Positions 22,761 through 32,462 of a stretch of DNA of 64,000 bases are shown piece after piece; the stretch's first letter is position 1, and every line of letters begins with the position of its first letter. The notes beneath the pieces were generated by a model that did not search any database, was not told where the DNA came from, and worked only from the letters and a program-made list of their open reading frames with translations. The position numbers were made by a program, and so were the translations under genes. The stretch comes from Datisca glomerata (taxonomy: Eukaryota; Streptophyta; Magnoliopsida; Cucurbitales; Datiscaceae): assembly GCA_003255025.1 (NCBI GenBank), contig QANY01000261.1, positions 124,001 to 188,000 of the forward strand. Direction: 5' to 3'.

Positions 22761-23611
22761 TCCCCTCTCAAACTACTGACATGGTTAAAAGGCATAAGTT
22801 TGTCTCTTAAAAAAATAAATCTAGCGTGGAAAGAGGGTTTGCAAACATATCAGCAAGTTGAAGTTGAGAATCAACATGCTTAACAACAAGAATCTTTTTC
22901 ACTACTTATTCTCTTACAAAGTGAAAGTCAATCTCTACGTGATTTGTTGTAGCATGAAATACAAGGTCTGAAACTAGTGCTAGCAGATATATTATACGCC
23001 ATAATATAAGGTGATGTTTGAGATAGAGATGTAAATCACAGAATTTGTCTTCCATGATAATTCAGCTAATGTATTTGCTAAGATTCTACACTTGGCATTT
23101 GTAGAAGACCTTGACAATTTTGTTTGCTTTTTTTTTTTTCGCACACCATTAGATGGAGATTTGGACCAAGAAGAACTACTTAGCTGGTAATTGATCTTCT
23201 ATTATATGTTTCCCAGCCTAATCTGCACAATTGAAGAGTATATGCCATGATGACGAGGTACCCACAATGTATCATAATATCCTCTTTACAACAGCAAAAG
23301 GAGCAGAAGTGGGTGAATGTATAAACTGATAAACTCTAATGGCACCTCCTAAGCTTCTGTATATAGTCATATTAAAAAGAAGAGATACAATACGATTGTA
23401 CAGAACGATTTAGTTGAACATGGAGAGTTATAGGGCTTTGCACCAGCTATGTTATTTGCAGTATGTTATTTGCTCCTGAATTTATAAAACTATCAATCTG
23501 TATATTATCTGCATTCTTCACGTTTATGAAATGACTATTTACACATTGAAAATTGTAAGATGTGTGTTACATTATGTATTAGAAAGCCAGATTTGTGAAT
23601 CAAATGGTTAA
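22761..23611 (-). pseudogene. Element B RNase H remnant and 3' end
   Basis: On the minus strand the part near the LTR reads QLQLADMFANPL followed by a broken C-terminus. This is the conserved end of copia RNase H (the ADIFTK-type motif). Further upstream, traces of the RNase H body are recognisable around 22880-23110. All frames are interrupted. Confidence 0.65.
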
Positions 23612-23616
23612 GATAC
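23612..23616. repeat. Target-site duplication GATAC, left
   Basis: GATAC directly precedes the left LTR of element C. The identical GATAC directly follows the right LTR at 28516-28520. Five base pairs is the size produced by copia integrases. Confidence 0.9.
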
Positions 23617-23920
23617 TGTAGAAATTATGAACCCTATAAATGATGAACACTTTAGTGTTTTGATCTTAAAGAAAGATGATGAACTTCTTGTTCTGATTTC
23701 TTATTAAGAATCCTGAATCTTTACAATGAGTAAGTGATGTATATATACATATAATCTTTAACGGTTGCCTATGATCTCCAACAGACGCATATTGATCGGA
23801 TTTTCAGAAGTGGTTAGACACCCACTGTGTTTGGTGAAAGTTGCTATTTTGTTTTCCCTTTTTGCCTGTGATGAAGATTTTTCTTCTGAGGTAATATTTT
23901 CTGTTTCTCTTTCTTCAACA
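23617..23920 (-). repeat. Element C 3' LTR (304 bp)
   Basis: Plus-strand ends are TGTAGAAATTATGAACCC and TTTCTTCAACA. It is flanked by GATAC on the left and by the polypurine tract on the right. Confidence 0.95.
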
Positions 23921-23936
23921 CTCCCCCTCAAGTTGG
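23921..23936 (-). promoter_or_regulatory. Element C polypurine tract
   Basis: On the minus strand ACTTGAGGGGGAG directly abuts the LTR. This is the plus-strand primer site for reverse transcription. Confidence 0.85.
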
Positions 23937-24645
23937 GTTCGTATAGGTTGGTCGAGCCCAACTTGTTAAGTATTCTTTGGAGGTTATTTTTGTCGAGGGT
24001 TTTGGTGAAGATGTCATCCAGCTGGTCTTCACTACGTACAAAAGGAATGACGATTTCTCCCGACTGTACCTTCTCTCTTATGAAGTGACAGTCCACTTCA
24101 ATGTGTTTGGTTCTCTCGTGGAAAACGAGGTTCATTGCAATGTGACGTGCTGCTTGGTTGTCACAGTGCATCTCTATCATTTTTTTTATCTCAACCTTCA
24201 TGTCTTGAAGGAGATGTCTAATCCATGTGAGTTCACTAGCAGTGGAGGCCATGGCTCTGTATTCTGCCTCTACACTTGACCTTGCTACAACTGTTTATTT
24301 CTTGCTCTTCCAGGTTACTAGATTTTCACCTACAAAGACACAGAAACTAGTTGTAGATTTTCTATCATAACTACCTGCCCAGTCTGCATCAGTGTATCTA
24401 CCTAAGGAGTTTGCCCCGGTTCTCTTCATCCATATCCCTTGACCGGGTGTTCCTTTAAGGTATCTGAGTATCCTTTCTGCGGCTGCCTGGTGATTCGTGC
24501 AAGGTGCGTGCATGAATTGGCTGATAACGCTAACTGCAAAAGTGATATCTAGTCTTGTAACCGTTAGATAAATTAGTTTTCCTACTAGTCTTTGATATTG
24601 GCCTATATCAGTTAATGGTTTGCTATCATTAAGTCCTATTTTCAT
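23937..24645 (-). pseudogene. Element C RNase H
   Basis: The minus-strand frame from 24645 starts MKIGLNDSKPLTDIGQYQRL and has the LVGKLIYLTVTRLDITFAV block and the active-site region YTDADWAGSYDRKSTTS. A single TAA at about 24292, after WKSKK, interrupts it, and the frame resumes in the same register with ARSSVEAEYRAMAS. It then continues through HCDNQAARHIA and FHERTKHIEVDCHFIREK to the end of the polyprotein near the LTR. A CAA-to-TAA change would explain the stop. At 24645 a one-base frameshift separates it from the RT. It is otherwise well preserved. Confidence 0.9.
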
Positions 24646-25370
24646 GTGGTTTCCATTGGTGTGCTAGCAGGTTTTGCCCCTATCATGCCAGTTTCTTTTA
24701 ACAAGTCTAAGATATATTTTCTTTGAGATAGAAACAGTCCCTTTTTCGAGTGAGCTATTTCTATCCCTAGAAAGTATTTCAGTTTTCTTAGATCTTTGAT
24801 ATCAAACTCCCCTTTTAGAAATTGTTGAACACTCCATATTTCATCGTGGTTATTTCCGGTGATGATGATGTCATCTACGTAGACTAAAACGATGGTGATG
24901 AAGTTGTTCGTGTGTTTGACAAACATAGATGAGTCAGCAGAGATTTTGACAAAGTTAATTTTTAAAAGAGACAAGCTTAATTTTTCATACCATGCCCTTG
25001 GTGACTGTTTCAGACCGTAGATAGCCTTTTTTAATCTACATACCAGAGATGGGTGCATTGCCTTCTCGTGTCCTGGAGGTAGGGACATATATACTTCTTC
25101 TTCCAGATTTCCTCGGAGGAATGCGTTTTTTACATCCATTTGATATAGTTCCCAGCTGAGGTTGGTGGCAACGGATAGTAACACTCGGATCGTGTTCATT
25201 TTTACCACTGGAGCGAATGTTTCCTGGTAATCCACTCCATATGTCTGAGTAAAGCCCTTGGCAACTAGTCGAGCTTTATATCTTTCGATAGTGCCGTTGC
25301 TGTTGTATTTGGTCTTGTAGACCCATTTACATCTTACAGGTTTCTTCCCGTTGGGTAGTGGGATTATGTC
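24642..25370 (-). pseudogene. Element C reverse transcriptase
   Basis: The region 24642-25235 is open for 197 codons and continues upstream in the same frame to about 25370. It reads DYQETFAPVVKMNTIRVLLS, YQMDVKNAFLRGNLEEEVYM and AIYGLKQSPRAWYEKLS. The catalytic box is LVYVDDIIITG. These are the canonical copia RT blocks. The only lesions are a TAG at 25374-25376 between linker and RT (NET*DIIPLP, where a Trp codon is expected) and the one-base shift at the 3' end. Confidence 0.92.
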
Positions 25371-26620
25371 CTAAGTTTCATTCTTTTCCAAGGCTAGAAG
25401 TTCTTCATTCATCGCATTTCTCCATTTGGGGTCGAGTTGGGCTTCTTGATAGGTCTTTGGCTCAATTGTTTCATCAATTTTTCCCAAGTATGCCCTGTCG
25501 ATGTTAGAGATTTTATCATAAGATAGAAAATTTTGGATAGGGTATAAAACCTGATGGGACACGTAGTCTTTTAATCTTGTTGGGGGTTGAGTTTGCCTTG
25601 TTGACCTTCTTACGATTACTGCTTCATCAGTGACAGCTGTCTCATCAGTTGCTCCCCCTGAGGTAGTTGTCTCAGGCGCGGTTGATGCGGTATCCAGTTC
25701 CTGTCTTATGATATCAGATGAAATAATATTGTTAGGTAGCGGAAACGTTTGGTGGTGGTTATGGTTGTCGGGGTCCTTTGGGTAATAGGATTCTAGTTCT
25801 AAAAATTGTATATCTCGCGAGATGTAAAGTTTATGGTTTATTGGGTCGCAGCACTTATACCCCTTTTTCTCAGTGGAATACCCCAAAAATAGGGTTTTGA
25901 CTGAGGTTTTGTCCAATTTATCAAGTCTTGGAATGTGTACGAAGCATGTACATCTGAATACTCATATATGATCTAGGATAATTTTCCTACCCTTGAGAAT
26001 TTCTCGAGGGCTTTTCAGATGCAATTTTACACTGGGTAACCAATTGATGAGGTAGGTTGCTGTGAGTGTAACATCAGACCAGTATCTTTTGGGTACGTTG
26101 TTTTGGAGGAGGAGAGACCTAGTCATTTTAAGAAGGTGTCGGTTTTTACGTTCTGAGACACCATTTTGTTGTGGGGTGTGGATACAGGTGGTTTGATGTC
26201 GTATACCCTTTTGTTTAAAAAACTCAAAAAATGTGTTGTTAGTATACTCGGTTCCATTGTCAGACATAAAGATTTCTATGGTTGTTTCAAATTGAGTTTC
26301 AACTAAATTGTTGAACTCTTGAAAACGACTGAAGACTTCATTTTTTGATTTCAAAAAATATAACCATGTGGTGCGAGAGAAATCATCAATAAATACAACA
26401 AAATATTTGAATTTATTATAAGAATCAATTGGGGCGGGTCCCCAAACATCAGAATGAATTAATTCAAAACATCATTTTGTTGTGCTACTAGATAGTGTAA
26501 AGGGTAACCTGATTTGTTTTGAGAATTTACAGACTGAGCAACTGCTAGAGTCTGAATTACAATCGAGTAATTTGTTTAGGATTTTGTCGGAGGGATGGCC
26601 GAATCTCCAGTGTAATATTT
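25371..26620 (-). pseudogene. Element C integrase
   Basis: From the gag-pre-integrase zinc region (HWRFGHPSDKILNKLLDC near 26610, then SSCSVCKFSK) the frame runs into the DDE core. It has IFMSDNGTEYTNN for the second Asp and HTPQQNGVSERKNRHLLKM for the Glu. A TGA at about 25961-25963, after ILDHI, interrupts the part between core and C-terminal domain. The frame then continues as FLGYSTEKKGYKCCDP, which is the copia C-terminal motif, and on to a Thr/Ser-rich linker ending LALEKNET. A frameshift lies at about 26610-26640, just upstream. Confidence 0.9.
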
Positions 26621-27000
26621 TGTCTTTTTGTACTGTACTAGAGGTGGAAAGACTGTTTTGTCGGTATCTTCTAAGTAGTACAGACCGTTTCTAAATTTTC
26701 CTTCACCAATCTTCCTCCCGGTGACTCGATCCTGAAAAATTACTTTGTCAGGTGAAAAAGTAACATTGCAGTTTAAGTCTTTGGTTATTTTACTGACGGA
26801 TAGGAGATTGGAGTTAAAATTGGGTAGGCAAAGTACGTTGTTAATGGTTTTTGTGAACAGTGTGGTGGACCCTATGCCAAAAATTGGAACTTTATTTCCA
26901 TTGGCTACCGTCACGTGTTGTGGTCTTTCTAATTTAGTGAGAGTGTGTAGGTTTTTTGTGTTATGAGTCATGTGGTCTGAGGCACCAGAGTCTATTATTC
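26576..27000 (-). pseudogene. Element C protease and pre-integrase region
   Basis: The protease active site reads IIDSGASDHMTHN, with the DSGA codons at 26981-26992 intact. The frame continues through VTVANGNKVPIFGIGS and LLSVSKITKDLNCNVTFSP, the copia retropepsin body. It then reaches the GAG-pre-integrase segment IGEGKFRNGLYYL. A stop lies just upstream of the active site (TGA after H near 27000). Confidence 0.9.
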
Positions 27001-28168
27001 AGTGTTCTAAGTTATGACAAAAAATTGCAGACTTAGAAAAATAACTGACAGTATTGCAGATAGATGGACCTGAGGTGTCAAGCAAAAATTCTCCAAATTG
27101 TTTGAGCAGTGTAGCCATCTGTGCGTTGTTGTCTGTGTGTATATATGCTCTAACGGATCCGGATCTGTCCATTTCCTCCATTCAATCGGGTCGGTACCCA
27201 TTACCCGAACCGGGTCCGTCTGTCATGTGGGCTCTGCGGTCTCGGTCGGGTCGAGACCCGTAACCCGCTCAGCTGAAGCCCTCGGTATAAAAGGGGAATG
27301 TTTTCACGGAGCCCCCTCGCTCGTCACTCCCGCGCTCATTCTGAAACTTTCTCTGGTTCTGCCAGAGATGAGGGTGCAGGTTCTAGCACTGGTCGTGGGT
27401 GTGCCCCTCCTTTCGGCAGTGACTGCACTTCACCGGCTCGCCTGGCTATCCACGGTGCCTTCCCCCTTCCCTAGGGTTAGGGTTTCAGAGGGAGTCGTGG
27501 GTCGCCATAACTAGTGCCTCCGCCTTGTCATCTCTGGTACTCATCACTCGTCGCCTGGTTTCTTCTCTTTGAACCATGGCTGAGACCGTGGCAAAAGTTG
27601 GCTTCTCCGTCGACATCAAGATCTGAGCCTGGAACGTCTCGTAGCTTGAGTCGAGAGCCGTCAAGAAATGGAACACCATATCCTGTTCAGCCCGCTCTTA
27701 GAGTTCCTTCAAGTCAGTGGTCTTCAGTCTTCGGGTTTCGAGTTCTTTGAACTTAGATTTTAAAAACCCGGTCAACTATGGTACTGATCTGTCCCCCTAT
27801 TTTGCTTGGGAGATCTCTCGTTTAAGTTCAAAGACTTGCGCGAAATTTTTTTGTTCATAATAATTGCTCCGGATTTCTTCCCAGAGTTTATGTCCTGTTT
27901 CACAAAAACAAAAGATTTCACTGAGTTTTGGGTCTATTGAATTAGTTATCCAGGTCATTACCTGGCTGTCCATGATGTCCCATTCCTCTGAGTTTCAGTC
28001 TGGCCTTGGCTTACTGCCATCCACGAAACCCAGTCTGCCTCTGCCTTTCAGGCTCACCCGAGCCGCCCTGGCCCACGGTATGTAGTTGTGGCTAGTGAGC
28101 AGGATGGAGGTCAGTCTGGGATTGGTGTCGTGGTGGTGAAGCTGGCCGGAGGTCGATGGTTCTGCCAT
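27001..28168 (-). pseudogene. Element C gag
   Basis: The start codon at 28168 follows the primer-binding site by 32 bp and reads MAEPSTSGQLHHHDTNPRL, then HNYIPWARAARVSLKGR, the copia gag N-terminal block. A TGA at about 28004, after SKPRPD, interrupts it. The middle (27485-27679) reads FLTALDSSYETFQAQILMS, the UBN2-type gag core. A perfect CX2CX4HX4C zinc knuckle (CSHCRKEGHTHDQC) lies at 27386-27427. Frameshifts separate these pieces. Confidence 0.88.
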
Positions 28169-28199
28169 ACTGTTGTATGTGTTGGTTCTCGGAATCGTT

Positions 28200-28211
28200 G
28201 CTCTGATACCA
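28200..28211 (-). promoter_or_regulatory. Element C primer-binding site
   Basis: On the minus strand TGGTATCAGAGC directly follows the 5' LTR. It is complementary to the 3' end of plant initiator-Met tRNA. Confidence 0.95.
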
Positions 28212-28515
28212 TGTAGAAATTATGAACCCTAGAAATGATTAACACTTTAGTGTTCTGATCTCAAAGAAAGATGATGAACTTCTTGTTCTGATTTCTTATT
28301 AAGAATCCTGAATCTTTACAATGAGTAAGTGATGTATATATACATATAATCTCTAACGGTTGCCTATGATTTCCAACGGACGCCTATTGATCGGATTTTC
28401 AGAAGTGGTTAGACACCCACTGTGTTTGGTAAAAGTTGCTGTTCTGTTTTCCCTTTTTGCCTGTGATGAAGATTTTTCTTCTGAGGCAATATTTTCTGTT
28501 TCTCTTTCTTCAACA
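28212..28515 (-). repeat. Element C 5' LTR (304 bp)
   Basis: Same length and ends as the LTR at 23617-23920. Hand alignment gives 12 substitutions and no indel. It carries the TATATATACATATAA stretch that may serve as its TATA region. Confidence 0.95.
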
Positions 28516-29400
28516 GATACCACTGCAGCCATAACAACTAATGTTGCAAGAAAATAATTCCTTCGTAAGAGCAATTCATTAGGTGATAATAGTCTAAAGC
28601 ACTGTGCTCAGGTTTCTTGAGATCACATTTTTATATTTTCTTGAGTAGTTTAGTGATCTTTTTTAGTATATTGAATGTTTTGTGTAAGTGGTGCTCCTAA
28701 AACTGAAAAAAGTTATCTAGGGAATATGGCAATTTACCTCTACTAGAGTAGATCTTCTTGGATAAAACCTACTCCTCTACCTGTGAATCTTCTTCCTCTA
28801 TTGTTGATTCCTCCTTTATGTGGCCTTAAATTTTGAGCAGCCAACAATACAGTGGTTTAAAGTAAGGTGTCATGTTGCTTTCGCTATGACTCCAAAAATT
28901 GTTCTTTAGATTTTAGCACTACATGAGTTCTTCAAGAGTCATAGGGTTCAGCACTTGTCTTAATAGAGGTTCTTGAGGTATTGTCCTCACTTGGTAAGCC
29001 ATTGATTATATAGATCAAGTCGTCTTCATCCTCCATTTTTATTGAGATTATAGTAAGCTCATCCTTCAATTCTTTGCACGTAGTAATCAATATTTTCGTT
29101 GATTTTTTTAGACACTAATAGAATATCTGACTTCGAATGAATGATGTTGGATTTTGAAATGAATGCAATCACTGTTAAAAATTTAGATTTACAGAAAATG
29201 TTGTTCAATTGATGTTTTAGACCCAACTACATATTTCAAAGTCATAGGAGATAAAATGACATTAGTAAAAGTCATGAGATTTTAATCTTGTGCAACCAAC
29301 TACTTAAATTTTAAATTTACTGTTATTTCACCTATATCATTAATTAGAAACTTACTAGAACAACTTAGCGTGCTATCAATATAGCTAAAGCATGAAGTTC
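28516..29400 (-). pseudogene. Element B gag remnant
   Basis: On the minus strand the region around 29030-28950 reads KMEDEDDLIYIINGLPSED, followed by matches to copia gag ending near a glycine/arginine-rich part at about 28800. All frames are broken. The GATAC at 28516-28520 is the right target duplication of element C. Confidence 0.6.
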
Positions 29401-29558
29401 GTGGAGTCCAACCTGATAGATATCAGGTTAGGTTACATATATCTGATAAAAGAAATATAAGAGAATGAACATGAGAAATCTGTTTTGTTTGTGAAAGAAA
29501 GTATTTTGAGATGTAGAAGAATCTGAAAGAGTTGTCATATATGACGTTTGTCTTTAAT

Positions 29559-29570
29559 GCTTTGGTACCA
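29559..29570 (-). promoter_or_regulatory. Element B primer-binding site (degenerate)
   Basis: On the minus strand TGGTACCAAAGC abuts the LTR. It differs at two positions from the initiator-Met tRNA site TGGTATCAGAGC. Confidence 0.7.
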
Positions 29571-29756
29571 TATAGAATTATCAGAAAAGAAGAGAAGAAG
29601 AAGAAAAGAGAAGTGAAGAAAAAAGAAAAATGAATATGATCTCTGAATCAATTCATCTATATTATTACAACAAGGTATATACAAAGAGTAACATTGTAAT
29701 CACTTTATCAAACTAACCAGACTGTTCAATGGTTAGAAGCAATGATACTCTTAACA
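29571..29756 (-). repeat. Element B 5' LTR
   Basis: It aligns with 22540-22760 over its whole length. Shared pieces include GAAAAGAAGAGAAGAAG, TTACAACA and CAATGGTTAGAAGC. It is 35 bp shorter and clearly more diverged than the element C LTR pair. Confidence 0.7.
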
Positions 29757-31160
29757 CTAGCTTCATATGTATTTGCATCATTATGTAAACAATATATCTA
29801 TGAGGTAAGATATTTAAACTCAACATCCATCCCATCCCATGTTGTTATGATTTGGAGTAAAAATTATTCAGTGATAAAAAAAAAAGAATATTTTGACAAC
29901 TAACAACAAAGACTTTTGGCATGTAATTTATGTATCAAAGTCGTTGGCTTCACATGAGTTGATTTTGATTTGGACTAAAAGAGCACTTAAAAGTCAATAC
30001 CATTTGCTCAATATGAAACAAGTAGAAAAAAAAACTCAATTGAAGTCTCATCAGTATTTCTTTTGGCCAATTTGCTTTGAAATTTTTGGATGTTTTCCTA
30101 TATTCCAATCTTTTACAGATCAATAACTCAAAATTTTATGTCACAAATAGTCAAAATTGAACAAGCCTACCTAATGAATCATTGACTTTCACTACTTATA
30201 ACTAGGCACTATAATTATTATTGGTATGTTTATTCCTTTCTTACCTAACACAAATATAATTTTTTGCTCCTTAAGCTAGACAACATACTACTTCCGATTA
30301 CGTTAGATATCATACGTTAGATATCAAATGCTATCAATATCTGTATCTTATACTAAAATGAATCTAATTATTTATGTATCCTTATTTTAAGTATTTATAT
30401 TATTTCTTAATTTACTTTAATAAAATAGTCTGATAATAAGTTGGATGACAAAAATGATTATCTTTTAATCTAACCTCATGTAATTTTAATTGAAAAAGAG
30501 TTGATAAATAAATTAGGCTAACCTACACGTACAGTCTTTAACTTCATACATTTTTTTGTCCCTTGACTTTATTCTGAGTACTAAAACTTTAACATCATTT
30601 AATTTAAACATGTCCTTAATGTCAACACCACGAGTGAAATTTTGACGTTAATAGTTGCTTAGCGGATGAAAATGATGATATACTCTCTTTTAAAATGTGA
30701 GATTCTCGTTCTAAAAAATAATAAATTCTATCTGTCGAGACACTATAACTATAACATTTTTACTTGATGGGTGAGTGTCAAATTATAATGATAAAAAAAA
30801 TGATGTTCATGCGCCTAAATGAAAAAAATGACAAATTTCATGGATCAAAACATAGTGTAGCCATAATAATAATAATACTAAATTTTAAGAAATTAGACTA
30901 TGAGAAGGAATCAATTTGGTTATATAGTCAAAAACACTGTTGGTAAGTCAGAATTTAGTATTAATTTAATTTAGAGCACGAGAAGGCATAGTAATAGATG
31001 GGTCCTCCAGCCCATCATCTTCATCACATGTCGCAATGCCCATATTAAATTATTAACACAGATAAGACGTGTGAGAATAACCCGTTGTCTTTTAAATTTG
31101 TCCCATGTTAAAACATTCAACTTGGATTAGCGTGTAATAGTATGTCGGGCTCGGGAATGG
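29757..31160. other. Spacer upstream of the MYB gene
   Basis: No gene is supported. A small tandem repeat of TACGTTAGATATCA occurs at about 30299-30328. The last kilobase is the presumptive distal promoter of the MYB gene. Confidence 0.5.
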
Positions 31161-31163
31161 AAA

Positions 31164-31177
31164 AGTCAAAGGGTCAA
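31164..31177 (-). promoter_or_regulatory. Two adjacent W-box cores
   Basis: AGTCAA (31164-31169) and GGTCAA (31172-31177) read TTGACT and TTGACC on the minus strand, the core bound by WRKY factors. They lie about 250 bp upstream of the MYB start codon. Clustering suggests stress- or defence-linked control, but this is inference. Confidence 0.4.
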
Positions 31178-31302
31178 CTCCATTAAACTCACTTAAAAAT
31201 AATTAAACAATGGATTAACCAATTAAAAAATACCCATTGGTTAATTAATTAATATTAGTTAACAAAAACACATGCCCACCTTATCTTCCCCTCATATATA
31301 TA

Positions 31303-31310
31303 TATAAATA
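31303..31310 (+). promoter_or_regulatory. TATA box of the MYB gene
   Basis: TATAAATA ends a TA-rich run starting at 31295. It lies 105 bp before the ATG, leaving room for a CT-rich 5' leader of about 70-80 bases. Confidence 0.6.
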
Positions 31311-31414
31311 CTTTCTTATCCCAAAACTAATTGTAGTAATCTCATATTCCCTCTCACTGTCTCTCTGACTCAAATTTTGTGTTTCACTCTCTAGACAAAG
31401 AGTACGTAGTAGGA

Positions 31415-32462
31415 ATGGAACGTGGCTCTTCAATAAATGATGAAATGAGTAAAGAAGATCAAATGGACGTAAGGAAAGGTCCATGGACAGCTGAAGAAGA
31501 CTCTCTTCTCTTCAATTATATTCACTCTCACGGTGAAGGTCACTGGAATTCCGTTGCTCGCTTCACTGGTAATCAGATTAACTTCCCATAATGTTGAAAA
31601 TTAATGTCAATAATAATAATCAAGTATTTTAATTAAGTTTGGATTAATAACAGGCCTGAAACGAACTGGGAAAAGCTGCAGATTGAGATGGTTAAATTAT
31701 TTGCGACCCAGTGTTCGACGTGGAAATATTACCCTTCAAGAACAGCTTATGATTCTTGAGCTTCATTTTCGTTGGGGCAACAGGTAATTTATTTATTTTT
31801 AATATAGTTCGAGATTATTTGAACTCAACTAAATATGATTAATGATAAAGAACTCTTTAATTGAGAATCATTTTTTTTTTGGATTTATTTGCAGATGGTC
31901 GAAAATAGCTCAATTTTTGCCGGGGAGAACAGATAACGAGATTAAGAATTATTGGAGGACGAGAGTACAGAAGCAAGCGAAGCAGCTTAACTGTGACGTC
32001 AACAGCAAGCAATTCAGAGACGCCATGCGTTACGTTTGGATTCCCCGTTTGCAAGAGCGAATTCAGGCCGCAGCATCCGAATTTGAATCCAAACCGAACT
32101 TAGACCGACCCGTATATACCACACCCCCTCACCACCTCAGTGATCAAACATGCCAGATAGTCGGTATCAGTCCAACTCCAAGCTCCGGGTCCGGTATTTT
32201 AAACCCGATACACATAGCGGAAATACAAGCGACCTCTTCGTCATCCAACGTATTCCAAATCTCTTCAATTATGGACCTTACAGAATCTTCTAATTACAGT
32301 CTGACCAACTCGGGTAATTCACCAAACGGGTCGGGTACAACCGAACAAACTCCGGATATCCAAGATATTAACGGGTGGTTAGACGGAGGAGACTCGCTGG
32401 ATAGCTTGTGGAGTGAGGAAAATCTATGGTTTTTGCAACAACAGCTTTGTGAGGAGCTTTGA
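31415..32462 (+). CDS. R2R3-MYB transcription factor, subgroup 20 type
   Basis: Three exons: 31415-31568, 31654-31783 and 31895-32462. They give 852 nt including TGA, or 283 residues. Introns (85 and 111 bp) have GT-AG ends, and exon 2 has the 130-bp length typical of plant R2R3-MYB genes. The R2 repeat has Trp at 24, 44 and 64. R3 has Ile77, Trp96 and Trp115, the usual replacement of the first Trp. DNA-recognition helices read [13 protein letters not shown] and [12 protein letters not shown]. After R3, [15 protein letters not shown] and the [14 protein letters not shown] segment (WxPRL motif) place it with subgroup 20 (AtMYB2, 62, 78, 108, 112, 116 relatives). These are nuclear regulators of stress, phosphate and hormone responses and of stamen maturation. 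The C-terminus is Ser-rich, then acidic and Trp-rich ([19 protein letters not shown]), probably an activation domain. The first ATG is used; M11 and M17 are alternatives. No lesion is seen. The exact orthologue is uncertain. Confidence 0.95.

Larger units (their letters stand above)
23617..28515 (-). mobile_element. Ty1/copia element C, complete (4.9 kb)
   Basis: The element has two 304-bp LTRs, a perfect 5-bp target duplication, a plant initiator-Met tRNA primer-binding site and a polypurine tract. Its single gag-pol region runs in the copia order gag, protease, integrase, RT, RNase H. By hand count the LTRs differ at 12 of 304 positions (about 96% identical), so it is younger than element B, in which it lies, but not very recent. 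A few stops and frameshifts prevent it from encoding a full polyprotein. Confidence 0.95.
22540..29756 (-). mobile_element. Ty1/copia element B (old), host of nested element C
   Basis: Two related LTRs (22540-22760 and 29571-29756) bound the element. Candidate 5-bp target duplications are CTAAC at 22535-22539 and CTAGC at 29757-29761. On the minus strand a primer-binding site lies next to the 29571 LTR, a gag remnant lies at about 28520-29400 and an RNase H tail at 22761-23611. The middle is taken up by the complete element C (23617-28515). Without C the internal part is under 2 kb, so protease to RT is also deleted or highly decayed. Confidence 0.75.

Noticed and set aside
26482..27750. Several plus-strand open frames of 70-138 codons
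   Set aside because: They are antisense shadows of element C gag, protease and integrase, which carry the recognisable motifs on the minus strand.
31857..32054. Minus-strand 65-codon frame
   Set aside because: It is opposite MYB exon 3, which has clear homology on the plus strand.
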